A stretch of 64,000 nt of DNA, from contig JAUPFV010000005.1 of NCBI GenBank assembly GCA_036936605.1, forward strand, positions 78,070,885 to 78,134,884, read 5' to 3'. This document shows positions 43,821-52,545 of the stretch, piece after piece. The translations under genes were made by a program, and so were the position numbers. Positions within the stretch are counted from its first letter, which is position 1; every line of letters begins with the position of its first letter. The notes below the pieces were generated by a model. It searched no databases. It was not told the DNA's origin and worked only from the letters and a program-made list of their open reading frames with translations. The stretch is from Limnanthes douglasii subsp. nivea. Lineage: Eukaryota > Streptophyta > Magnoliopsida > Brassicales > Limnanthaceae.

Positions 43821-44395
43821 TTATAGTCGTTTAGCAACTATGTATGTCAAAATAAATGATATTTTGAAAGCTCATGGGATCGATGTTACTGTTCTTCCAG
43901 GGATTGTGGACTGGCTTGATAAGCTTCTCCCCATGACATTTGAACATGCTCTTGTCCAACCTAATATGATAGTTTTTTGTATGAAGTATTTGCATTCCTT
44001 AAATATTATACATCGAGACTTGAAATTGCATAACTTGTTGATTGGTCAAGATAGTCGTATTAAGACATTATTCAGCCATGATGGTACGCACGATTAGTTT
44101 CTCCAAATTCTGGAGCTGATGAATTGTTGATGAAGCAAATGGATATGACTGTCGGCATCCTCAGCAAGGTTTGAACATATGACGAGAGTGATGAGTGTGG
44201 GTTTGTTCAAGCACTTTATAGCACGATGCGAACGTATTTCTCTCATGATACCGACAATCTATCTTTACCGCCTCTAAAGTGGAACCAGGAGATGTCGAAA
44301 TTCGAGGAAGAATTCTTTCAGCCGAGAGGTGATGATGTATCCCGAATTGATGTCTTATTGTTTTATTGGATTTTCTTAGATTTTGCCGATTTGTA
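43821..44395 (+). pseudogene. Host-gene-like fragment, 3' part, with kinase motif
   Basis: It continues the frame broken by copia-2: DAYSRLATMYVKINDILKAH then GIDVTVLPGIVDWLDKLLPM. It then runs into MKYLHSLNIIHRDLKLHNLL then IGQDSRIK, a protein kinase catalytic loop (HRDLKxxNLL). After stops comes MRTYFSHDTDNLSLPPLKWN followed by EEEFFQPRGDDVSRID, unrecognised. A kinase loop without subdomains I-V and without the DFG segment, joined to unrelated sequence, suggests a chimera of exons. I cannot name the source genes. Confidence 0.5.
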
Positions 44396-44658
44396 TTTAA
44401 TAGCTAATCAAATCCATTTATGTTTGGATTTTATTATACTATGATTTAAGATATTTATTTTGTTTCCTAATTTTATTTAGAGTTTTCGAGTAATTTTTTT
44501 TCTAAGACACTTTTAATTTTATTTTCGAACAATTATTTTTTTAGTGAACAAAAATTTCAAACTTTGAGTATAAGAGAATCTGTGTGTTCTAGAAACCCTA
44601 AGGTTTCGTTTATCTGTTAATTCTTCTTCTAATTCTGTTGCATCAGTTTGGTATTAGA
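44396..44658 (+). repeat. Copia LTR 3' end plus primer site, copy 2
   Basis: It matches 21630-21850: ttaatagctaatcaaatcca, gagaatctgtgtgttctaga, ttctgttgcatcagtttggt. The primer-site-like tttggtattagagctt continues across the inserted solo LTR to gcttcaatgtc at 55538. The copia internal sequence is thus split by a 10.9-kb nest. Confidence 0.6.
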
Positions 44659-44919
44659 GCTTTGTTATAAATCATGATGCAATTTATCACAAATTGCTCA
44701 AGCACTAAACACAGAAAAAAAACAGAATACAAAAAAAAACACGGGATTTAACGTGGTTCGACAATTATCTACGTCCACGGGCACCGCCAGAGAAAAGTGT
44801 TTCACTATGATAGAAAATGATTACAGATTTCATATTGTCTTTCTGTGTAGTCCTAGTAGTCTATTTATAGGGAATAAATAGAACTTTCTAGATAATGGCC
44901 ATAATAAGCTCATATACAC

Positions 44920-45421
44920 TGGTGAGGATAAAAGTAGCCTGAGGGTAGGCTGGTAATTTTAAGTGGAGTTTTAAGGCGGCGTAAGGGTGTTTCACGGTGG
45001 TGTGGTGGTGTTTAATGGTGCTTCAAGATATTTCAGGGTGTTTCAAGGTGTTTTAAGGGTGGTGAGAGAATTGAGCAGCCTGGCAGCAGTTAATTTTTCT
45101 TACCCATAGTTAATGCTGGTGGTTGGGTATTTATAGTGTGTAATTTGGGCCCTTATGGGCTTTCGGGTCAAGTTTCATGGACCCGGGTCAAGTTTAAAGA
45201 CCCAGTAAGTTTAAGCAAATGCACAGGTAGCTTAGTCAGATAGTGATTAGGTTTTTTAGTACTTTAGTCATAGTTCGAACTGCCTTATACTTGCAGTGTT
45301 CAAAATCGTCCGTCCGGTTCAAATAGGGCTGTTCGAATTGAGGTCTTGGAGTCTGTCCGGTTTCCGGGGAGTTTTACTTTGGACTCCCCTTTTGAGTAGC
45401 TGTTCGAATCCGGACTCATCA
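44920..45421 (-). repeat. 3' LTR of Tat copy C
   Basis: 502 bp, ends TGGTGAGG/ACTCATCA on the plus strand. TATAAATA (minus) is at 45128-45135. It pairs with 54956-55457 with one mismatch. Confidence 0.97.
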
Positions 45422-45435
45422 GGAGCCCCTTTTTT
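45422..45435 (-). other. Polypurine tract of Tat copy C
   Basis: On the minus strand AAAAAAGGGGCTCC lies immediately before the TG of the 3' LTR. Confidence 0.85.
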
Positions 45436-45578
45436 AGATGTTTGAACAAGTATCTTCGTTTAAAGAACTGAAAAACTGTCCGGTTGGAGAAGTGGTTTTT
45501 CAATTCGAAGAGATGTGAGATAGGCCCGGACAGGCCGACCGTTACGAATTCCAAACGGTTATTTGTCAGGAGTAGTGG

Positions 45579-45761
45579 GACACGTGTCACCCTCCGGTTG
45601 GCCACTCCAGCCGTTTTTCTACCTCGAAAATTACACCACTTTATTGAATAGGTAACTTCTTTAAATGGTTTTGATGACGTCAGCGCCGTCTTTTAATCAT
45701 TGCCCAACTTTTCGGATTCTCCTAGGAATCAAACCCCCCTTTTTTACTTTTACTATAAATA
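45579..45761 (+). promoter_or_regulatory. Putative promoter of the antisense gene, Tat copy C
   Basis: A 10-bp palindrome GACACGTGTC (G-box core 45581-45586) lies 264 bp before the ATG. A consensus TATA box TATAAATA is at 45754-45761, 89 bp before the ATG. The leader between is CT-rich, as in many plant genes. This promoter faces away from the element's own 3' LTR and drives the strand opposite to pol. The G-box position is kept in copies A and B. Confidence 0.65.
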
Positions 45762-45849
45762 CTACTCATCTTTCACAGTCTCATTTCTACTTCGTCATTT
45801 CACTCTAAACTTCATCTCTCTAAAACCTCAAAATTTCCTTAATCGTTTT

Positions 45850-48812
45850 ATGTTCACAGCAAGAACAGCTTTAATCAAGGGTGGCTGGCTCAATCTTTCA
45901 GAACTAGAGAAAGCTCAAAGGGTTGAAAAAGAGAAAAGGCTTGCAGCTGGGCTCCCAGCATCGCCTGTCGAGAAACCAGCCCCCTCGATCGAAGAATCTG
46001 ATAGAGGTTCGTCCTCCTCAAAAGGTACGAAACCTAGAAAGCTCTTTCGAACAACACTCTCTCCCATCGTTTCAGACTCTTCAGTTCAAGAGTCAATCCC
46101 CATTGTTGAACCGGGGGTTGTTGTTACAAGTGTCAGAAAAAAGTCTACTTTCATTGCCATGGGGTCCGACTCCGATCATTCTCCAGACAAGCTGATTATG
46201 AAAAGACCAAGCAGACTGGTCAAAGGACTTTCCACAAAGAAAACTAGTGAATCGGAGTCCGGGTCAGCTGTTAGGACTCTCCGGGAAAGGCCAGTCTGTC
46301 CGGAGACTAGCAGTCCACTACCTCCTAAGGAAGCCTCGACCTCAGAAACTCCAACTGAGGTGAGATCTCAAAAGCACACATCTAGCCAACAGTCCGGAGG
46401 ATCAGCTGTGCCAAGCTTCATCCCTCCCCGGGCTGTTTCTGTAGAAGCTCCTCCAACTGTAATGGAGGAAAGGATGGAAGACTCCACTGAGGAGGTCAGA
46501 TTCGAGTCCGAGTCATCCGGACAAGCTGAAACTGCCATAGTCGCTGCCAAAAAAGGCAAAGAAGAGTTGTATCTAAGGCGTCCGGATCTGCCGGAGAGCC
46601 TTGAGGGGAGAGTTGGGCCCTGCTTTCATAAGGTAGAGTTCAAGTATCTTCTATCTTTGTTGAAAACCAAGTATTCATTTATCCACACTAGAGACCTGGG
46701 ACGGCTTCGCACTAAGTGGGGGATCCCTGAAAATGTAAAGGTGCGAATTCCTATTGATCCTGAGACCCCGATGGACTGTAAGAGGAACGAGATCGTCTTT
46801 TTTACGGAGCTGCTGAACTGGGGACTCAGGTTCCCACTGGATCCAGAAATAGTACGCTACTTCCACTTAGTGAAGTTATGTCCATCGCAGCTGAGCCCCA
46901 ACGGATGGTACACCTTGATGTCATGCATTATGGCATCCAGACTGTCCGGAATTCCCCTTCCAATGGAAGAGTTTGCTGCTGTTGCCAACCTATGCAAACA
47001 CCACCAGTTCCCATTTTATCACTTTAATATGGGGAACAACCTGAAAGCTGTCGACGATCTCCTGGAGTCGGAGAATAAATGGAGGAGCCAGTTCCTGTTC
47101 ATAAGTGGTTCATGGGAAAATGGCCAGAAGATTAAAGTCGGGGAGAATCCTAGCCTTCTTCGAAGCAGATGGAGAAGTGATCGTAAGTTCTCTCTTTAAG
47201 TGTCTGTTCGAATCTTTCCTTCTTTAAACTTTCACTAACTAGTTTTTTTTTTATTTTGTTAGAACTGCCAAAAGAGTTCGGAGACTATGCAAAAGCCGGA
47301 CAGGATACTTGTGGAAAGATAAACGCATGGGCTGCTGAAAACTGGGAGAACCGGTTTCACAAGGCGTTCACTCCGGGAAACTTAGCCAGATCTCACCTGT
47401 GGAACACCACAGGTCGGAGGGATCTAACATGGGAGGAGTTCTCCACCCCTCCGGATGATGACGTAGTGCTAAGAAGATCTCACGAGCTAGATGGAACTCT
47501 TTTCCTCCCTCTTCGGGCCAAAGCCCCAAGTAAGATGAAGGGCCAGAAGAAGAAAGGGAGGAAAACAACAGGAGATTCAGAGAAAAAGGCCCTAACTGAC
47601 ACAGAGGTGCCAATTCCAGCTCAAGTTGATGCAAGCCTTCTACAGGTGGTAGAAGTGGAAAGTAAGAAACACGGAGAGACTCCCTCAAAACCTACGAGGG
47701 TCTCCAAACGAACCCGTAAGCAAGTAAGTGAGGGTGCTGAGAGAGAAGTGAAAAAGAAGAAAACTTCTCAAGAAGAAGAATTTGCTCTCCGGGACCCGGA
47801 GCCCACTTTTCCAGTTGATCCTACATTAGCCGAAGAGATCCCAGAAAACCTTAACGAAGGGATTCCCGGGGAGCTTCACACTGATGATATTGAACAGGGA
47901 GAGATCAACATGGACGAAGTGGACGTCACCGGCCTGGGTCCTCTAGGTGATTACTTTCTTGGTCTGTCAAGAGATGAGTTTGCTGGGCCATACGTTCCTC
48001 CAAGTAGTTCCAACACAGTGAACTTTAATGGCAAGACTTTCTTGGTCTCCAGCGAAAGGGATATCATAGCTCACTCTCTCCTTAGCAACGTGCAACCTGT
48101 GCTTACCTTGGAAAGGCAAGTCCGGAATCAGGCAGAAACCATTAAGGAGCTTAAGTCTGAGAAGGAGAAACTGTCCGATAATCTCCGGGGTGCCACTACC
48201 CAGGTTGACTTGCTTAAGGAATCAAATGAACAGCTGAAGAGGAGTAAAGATGAGAGCAACACAAAAATTGCCTCTTTGGAGAAAACCCTAGAAGATCTCC
48301 AGGCTAAGCTATCCGAGTTGGAGAAAGACTTGAAAACCTCAAAAGATGAGACTGCAGCAAAAGAAAAGATTGTCACCAATCTGACTACTGACAAACTTAC
48401 TTTGGAGAATGCAGTGACTCAAGCTATTGGTGAGAAAGCTGCCCTGGTGAAGGATCAAGAGGCCATGATCAAGGCCAAAGTCAATGCTTATGCCAAGGAG
48501 ATGCTACGGAGTGAGGAATTATTAATTGAGAAGGTGAAATCTGACATGGTCCTCCTATTTCACGAGAAGTTCCCGAAGAGGAGACTTGGGAACTTATGGC
48601 GTTATGTGGATGATGATGATCTCCCATACTGGACCATGGCTGATGACGAGGGGTACTCTGATGAGCCTTCATCTGGTGATGAAGAGGAAACCGGAGAGAG
48701 CCCTGGGGAGGAAGAGATCGACCCTAAAGGCAAGAAAAAAGTCGAAGAGAAGAGCGATATTAAAGACAAGAACACACATATGGGTGAGCCATCTTCGAAG
48801 GCTCTTCCTTAG
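45850..48812 (+). CDS. Antisense gene of Tat copy C, 960 aa, one intron
   Basis: Exons 45850-47182 and 47263-48812 join in frame to 961 codons including the TAG stop. The intron (47183-47262, 80 nt) begins GTAAGT and ends TTTTGTTAG, and exon 2 has its own continuous frame. I chose ATG 45850 because it follows the TATA box and leader; the frame upstream has no ATG. Residues 1-240: Ser/Pro/Thr-rich, low complexity. Residues about 240-430: conserved 'putative gypsy type transposon' (Transposase_28-like) domain with KWGIPENVKVRIPIDPETPM, LLNWGLRFPLDPEIVRYFHL and QLSPNGWYTLMSCIMASRL. After the intron: QLPKEFGDYAKAGQ, then a basic stretch (KMKGQKKKGRKT; SKRTRKQ) that could be a nuclear signal. Residues about 715-850: long coiled coil. 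C-terminus: acidic (DDDDLPYW; GDEEETGESPGEEE). Three decayed copies in the window keep the same layout. Its function is unknown; it is not Gag or Pol. Confidence 0.85.
47183..47262 (+). other. Intron of the antisense gene
   Basis: 80 nt, donor GTAAGT, acceptor preceded by a run of T (tagttttttttttattttgttag). Removal joins codon C|AA and keeps both long frames in register. The intron points to transcription of the plus strand, since the minus strand would not have these splice sites. Confidence 0.85.
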
Positions 48813-49251
48813 TTTATAACTTGCTTTGTTTAATTTTTGTTTGAACCAAAGTCCTTGGAAGGCCAAGGCACCTTTTTTGTGATGCTGTCCGTTTTATCCG
48901 GACAGAGTTTTGTATTATGTTTAAACTTGTTCAAAAAGTCCTTGGAAGGCCAAGGCAACTTTAAGTTTATTGAATGAATGTTTTATCTTGCACAACCTTT
49001 CTCTTACTCTAGAGTTTGTTTAAGTACTTCGTATTGTGAGAGTGTTTAATTTCTCTGGCTAGAATTTAAATAGCCCTTAGATCTTTCAGTCCGGGTAGTA
49101 TGGTAATCAACAGAATTTCGTAAAAACTTAGAAAATTTATTCAAAAAAGCTCCAAGTTTCATTTAAAGCTCTCCGTGGCGCCAGAGAGAGGTAGTGGTAT
49201 GCCCCCAAATATTTACATGGATGTTTAAACAAGTAAATATTTACATAAGTT
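48813..49251. other. Convergent 3' ends between antisense gene and pol, with hairpins
   Basis: It separates the two convergent genes. The palindrome CCTTGGAAGGCCAAGG occurs twice (48853-48868 and 48940-48955), both inside the longer repeated string gtccttggaaggccaaggca. Between them lies a second hairpin, CTGTCCG-TTTTAT-CCGGACAG (48885-48905). These may mark RNA 3' ends; no coding sequence is seen. Confidence 0.6.
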
Positions 49252-52200
49252 TTATTCCAAATATACTCGAAGGTGTTCAATATTCCAAGGGTGAGTTAAA
49301 ACCCTGCCATCTTTGTCTTCCAGCCAGTATGTGCCAGGCTTGATTCTTTCAACCACAGTATACGGACCCTCCCAGGTTGGGGCCAACTTTCCGAAGAGCT
49401 TTTCCTTGGTGTGCAGGAAAACTTTCCTCAATACTTTATCTCCTGGTTGAAAATCCCTTCTTTTAACCTTGGAAGCAAACCTGCTTCTCATCAAGCCCTG
49501 ATAGTGTACCATTCTAAGATGAGCTTTTATTCGCCTTTCTTCAATTAAATCAAGCTGATTTCTGATTGCTATTTCATTAGCCTGTCCGGAGAAGTTATGA
49601 ACACGAAAAGAGGGGAGTGTCTTCTCTATGGGAGCTACTGCATCCATCCCATAGACCAAGGCAAAAGGTGATTCTTGTGTGGCAGCCCCAGGCGTTGTCC
49701 GGTAGGCCCACAAGACTTCTTGTAAATAACTAGGCCACTTTCCAGCAGCCCCTTCCAGATTTTTCTTTAAGCCGGACAGTATTGTTCTATTAGCCACCTC
49801 AACTTGCCCATTGGCTTGTGGGTGGAATGGTGAAGAAAAGCAGTGCTGAATACCCCTTAAGGCACAGAAGCTCTCCATTTCACCGTTGTCAAACTGTGGC
49901 CCATTATCTGTTGTTATTCTTTGAGGGACACCAAATCTGCAACATATGTTGGATAGAATGAATTTTATAACAGCCTTTGATGTTGTTCCTGCCAAGGGGG
50001 CTGCTTCTATCCACTTCGAAAAGTAATCAATGGCCACGATTATGGTTTTGCGCCCTCCGGACGCCATAGGGAGAGGCCCAACTAAGTCTAATCCCCATCG
50101 AGCAAAAGGGATAGGCTCAGAAATGGACTCCATAGGAATGGCTGGTACATGAATTTCATTGCTGTACCTCTGGCATGGGTCACACCTTCTTACCAGTTCC
50201 TTGGCATCTTTCATTATTGAAGGCCAATAATATCCGGAGAGAAGCACTCTTCTCGTTAATGCTCTAAATCCACAATGGGCTGATCCCTCACCATCATGCA
50301 ATTCGGAGAGAACCATTTGTGACTCATGATCCCCTAAACAGCGTAGGAGAGGTTTGCTGTAGGATTTCTTGTATAAGACCTCTCTAATCATGATGAAACC
50401 ATGAGCCTTGTGTTTTAACGTTCTGGCTTGTGATTTAACCAAGGGTACGATGCCATCAGACAAATATTGTATAAGTGGAGACCTCCAATCTTGAGGTTTA
50501 TTTGCTTGTATTTCAAAAACTTCCTCTTTCTCCCCTTCATCAATTTGAATGGAAGGACTTTCAAGCACATGGATCCACGGATAGGACTCCGTGTATGCTA
50601 TTGTTGCCAATGAGTCTGCCAATTCATTCTCTGCCCGGGGAATATGCTCATAGACAACAGCTTTAAACTTCATTGCCTCATTTTTCAAGAGAAGTAAATA
50701 CTTGATTAACTGTTCTTTTCTAGCTTCTGATAGACCCAAGGCATGGTGGATAAGCAATTGGGAGTCACTTAGCAGCTTGACCCGTTTTGCCCCACAGATG
50801 TAAGCCAATTTCAACCCAGCTATAGCTGCTTCGTATTCGGACTCATTATTGGATGCCCTGAAAGCAAAACAAATAGCTTGATACATATTGTCTCCATAAG
50901 GAGAGGTAAGACATATTCCTGCCCCAGATCCTATGGCACTGGATCCTCCATCTGTTCGGACAATCCATACTTTCTTGTCTTTTGAATCAGCAAGTTGTTC
51001 TAAGTCCCTATCAGAATGGAATTCGACCAGAAAATCAGCCACAGCCTGAGCCTTTACTGCTGTTCGAGGAGCAAAGTCTATGTCGAAGTCCCCCAACTCT
51101 ACTGACCACTTTGTCATTCTGCTTGAAATGTCTGCCTTTTGAAGGACATTCTTTAAAGGGAAAGATGTCCGGACTACAATAGGATGAGCCTGAAAATAAG
51201 GCCTCATCTTTCTTGCAGCTATTACCAAGGCCAATGCTAGCTTTTCAAGTTTCAAGTAACGTCGCTCAGCATCAATCAGGCTTTTGCTGATGTAGTATAC
51301 TGGGTGAGGATACCCATCAACCTCTCTAACTAACACAGCACTGATGGCACAACTTGAAACAGCCAGGTACACAAATAGAGTCTCCCCATCGATTGGTTTG
51401 AATAAAGTCTTTGGAGAGGACAGATGCTTCTTAATTTCATTGAACGCCTCATCACACTGTGGTGTCCACTCAAACCCCTTTGCACCTTTCAAAGTTTGAA
51501 AGAAAGGAGCACATCTGTCCGAAGACCTAGAGATAAACCTGTTCAAAGCTGCTAACCTCCCCGTTAACCGCTGTACTTCTTTAACATTTCGAGGAGGCTC
51601 CATTTGGAACAAAGCATTGAGTTGGTCCGGGTCGGGCTGTATCCCATGCTCACTTATAATATACCCCAAGAACTTCCCGGACTGCACTCCGAATATACAC
51701 TTTTCAGGATTTAACTTTAAATTTACCTTGGCCAAGTTTGCAAAAGTCTCCTGGAGATCGGACAAGTGTAGCTGCTCCTCCACACTTTTCACCATCATAT
51801 CGTCGATGTAAACCTCCATATTTCTTCCGATCTGATTAGCAAATGCTTTGTTGACTAACCTTTGATAAGTAGCCCCAGCATTCTTCAAACCAAAGGGCAT
51901 CACCTTGTAGCAATGTAATCCTCTATCAGTAACAAAAGTAGTATGCTCTTGATCTCTTGGATCCACCTGGATCTGATTATATCCGGAGAAAGCATCCATG
52001 AAGGAGAGTAGCTTGTTCCCAGAAGTAGAATCTACCAGCTGATCTATCCGGGGAACCGGATACAAGTCTTTTGGGCAGGCTCGATTGAGATCTGTGAAGT
52101 CTATGCACATTCGCCATTTACCGTTTTTCTTTTTTACCAAGACTGGATTGGCAGTCCACAAAGGATACTGAGCTTCTTTAATGTGCCCCATCTTTGTGAG

Positions 52201-52539
52201 TCTGTCAACCTCTTGTACAATGACATCAGCCTTTTCTTTTGAGAAAGCTCTCCTTTTTTGCACCACAGGTGCTATGTCTCTTCGGACTGACAAGTGATGA
52301 GAAATCACTTCTGATGGTACTCCAGTTACATCAGCATTGCACCAAGCAAAAACGTGCTGATGGTCTTTTAAGAATTTCAACATTTCTTCTTTCAACACTT
52401 GTGGCATTTTGGATCCTATCTTGACAAATTTCCCTTCTTCTAAGCAGTGTGTCTCAACTTCTTCAACTGGGATCAACACTCCGGGGGTCTCCCTGGGGTC
52501 ATCAATTTCACCCTCACCCCCAGAAAGGCCCTCAAACTG
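49252..52539 (-). CDS. Pol of Tat copy C: RT, two RNase H domains, integrase
   Basis: In frame with gag-protease and directly after its TAG, so translation probably comes by readthrough; no ATG start is evident. From 52479 on there are 1075 codons (numbering from there). RT about 80-255: MCIDFTDLNRACPKD, SFMDAFSGYNQI, MPFGLKNAGATYQRL, active site VYIDDM at 224-228. First RNase H (gypsy type) about 340-450: FVYLAVSSCAISAVL, YYISKSL. Second, archaeal-like RNase H about 510-640: VRTDGGSS, NNESEYEAAIAGLK, LLSDSQLL, NELADSLA. Integrase: zinc site (H..H..RRCDPCQ) about 735-775, then WGLDLVGP, VAIDYFSKW, ITTDNGPQFD and HPQANGQVEVANR, with the DDE residues. C-terminus WEGPYTVVERIKPG...WNIEHLRVYLE without chromodomain. 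All catalytic residues I could check are kept. Confidence 0.93.
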   Translation of the reverse strand, partial: QFEGLSGGEGEIDDPRETPGVLIPVEEVETHCLEEGKFVKIGSKMPQVLKEEMLKFLKDHQHVFAWCNADVTGVPSEVISHHLSVRRDIAPVVQKRRAFSKEKADVIVQEVDRLTKMGHIKEAQYPLWTANPVLVKKKNGKWRMCIDFTDLNRACPKDLYPVPRIDQLVDSTSGNKLLSFMDAFSGYNQIQVDPRDQEHTTFVTDRGLHCYKVMPFGLKNAGATYQRLVNKAFANQIGRNMEVYIDDMMVKSVEEQLHLSDLQETFANLAKVNLKLNPEKCIFGVQSGKFLGYIISEHGIQPDPDQLNALFQMEPPRNVKEVQRLTGRLAALNRFISRSSDRCAPFFQTLKGAKGFEWTPQCDEAFNEIKKHLSSPKTLFKPIDGETLFVYLAVSSCAISAVLVREVDGYPHPVYYISKSLIDAERRYLKLEKLALALVIAARKMRPYFQAHPIVVRTSFPLKNVLQKADISSRMTKWSVELGDFDIDFAPRTAVKAQAVADFLVEFHSDRDLEQLADSKDKKVWIVRTDGGSSAIGSGAGICLTSPYGDNMYQAICFAFRASNNESEYEAAIAGLKLAYICGAKRVKLLSDSQLLIHHALGLSEARKEQLIKYLLLLKNEAMKFKAVVYEHIPRAENELADSLATIAYTESYPWIHVLESPSIQIDEGEKEEVFEIQANKPQDWRSPLIQYLSDGIVPLVKSQARTLKHKAHGFIMIREVLYKKSYSKPLLRCLGDHESQMVLSELHDGEGSAHCGFRALTRRVLLSGYYWPSIMKDAKELVRRCDPCQRYSNEIHVPAIPMESISEPIPFARWGLDLVGPLPMASGGRKTIIVAIDYFSKWIEAAPLAGTTSKAVIKFILSNICCRFGVPQRITTDNGPQFDNGEMESFCALRGIQHCFSSPFHPQANGQVEVANRTILSGLKKNLEGAAGKWPSYLQEVLWAYRTTPGAATQESPFALVYGMDAVAPIEKTLPSFRVHNFSGQANEIAIRNQLDLIEERRIKAHLRMVHYQGLMRSRFASKVKRRDFQPGDKVLRKVFLHTKEKLFGKLAPTWEGPYTVVERIKPGTYWLEDKDGRVLTHPWNIEHLRVYLE

Positions 52540-52545
52540 CTATTG
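52534..52545 (-). promoter_or_regulatory. Putative leaky stop codon between protease and RT
   Basis: On the minus strand CAA-TAG-CAG-TTT. The reading frame is the same on both sides, and TAG (52540-52542) is the only stop in about 5.6 kb. The tobamovirus readthrough signal is CAA-UAG-CAR-YYA; here all match but the last base. The homologous stop in copy D (58654-58656) is TAA followed by CAATTA, a full CARYYA match. Retroviruses such as MuLV use stop readthrough at the gag-pol border, so the mechanism has precedent. Confidence 0.65.

Noticed and set aside
45102..45421. TTCGAA motifs in the Tat LTR as heat-shock elements
   Set aside because: Heat-shock elements need nnGAAnnTTCnn spacing; here TTC and GAA are adjacent, so they do not fit.
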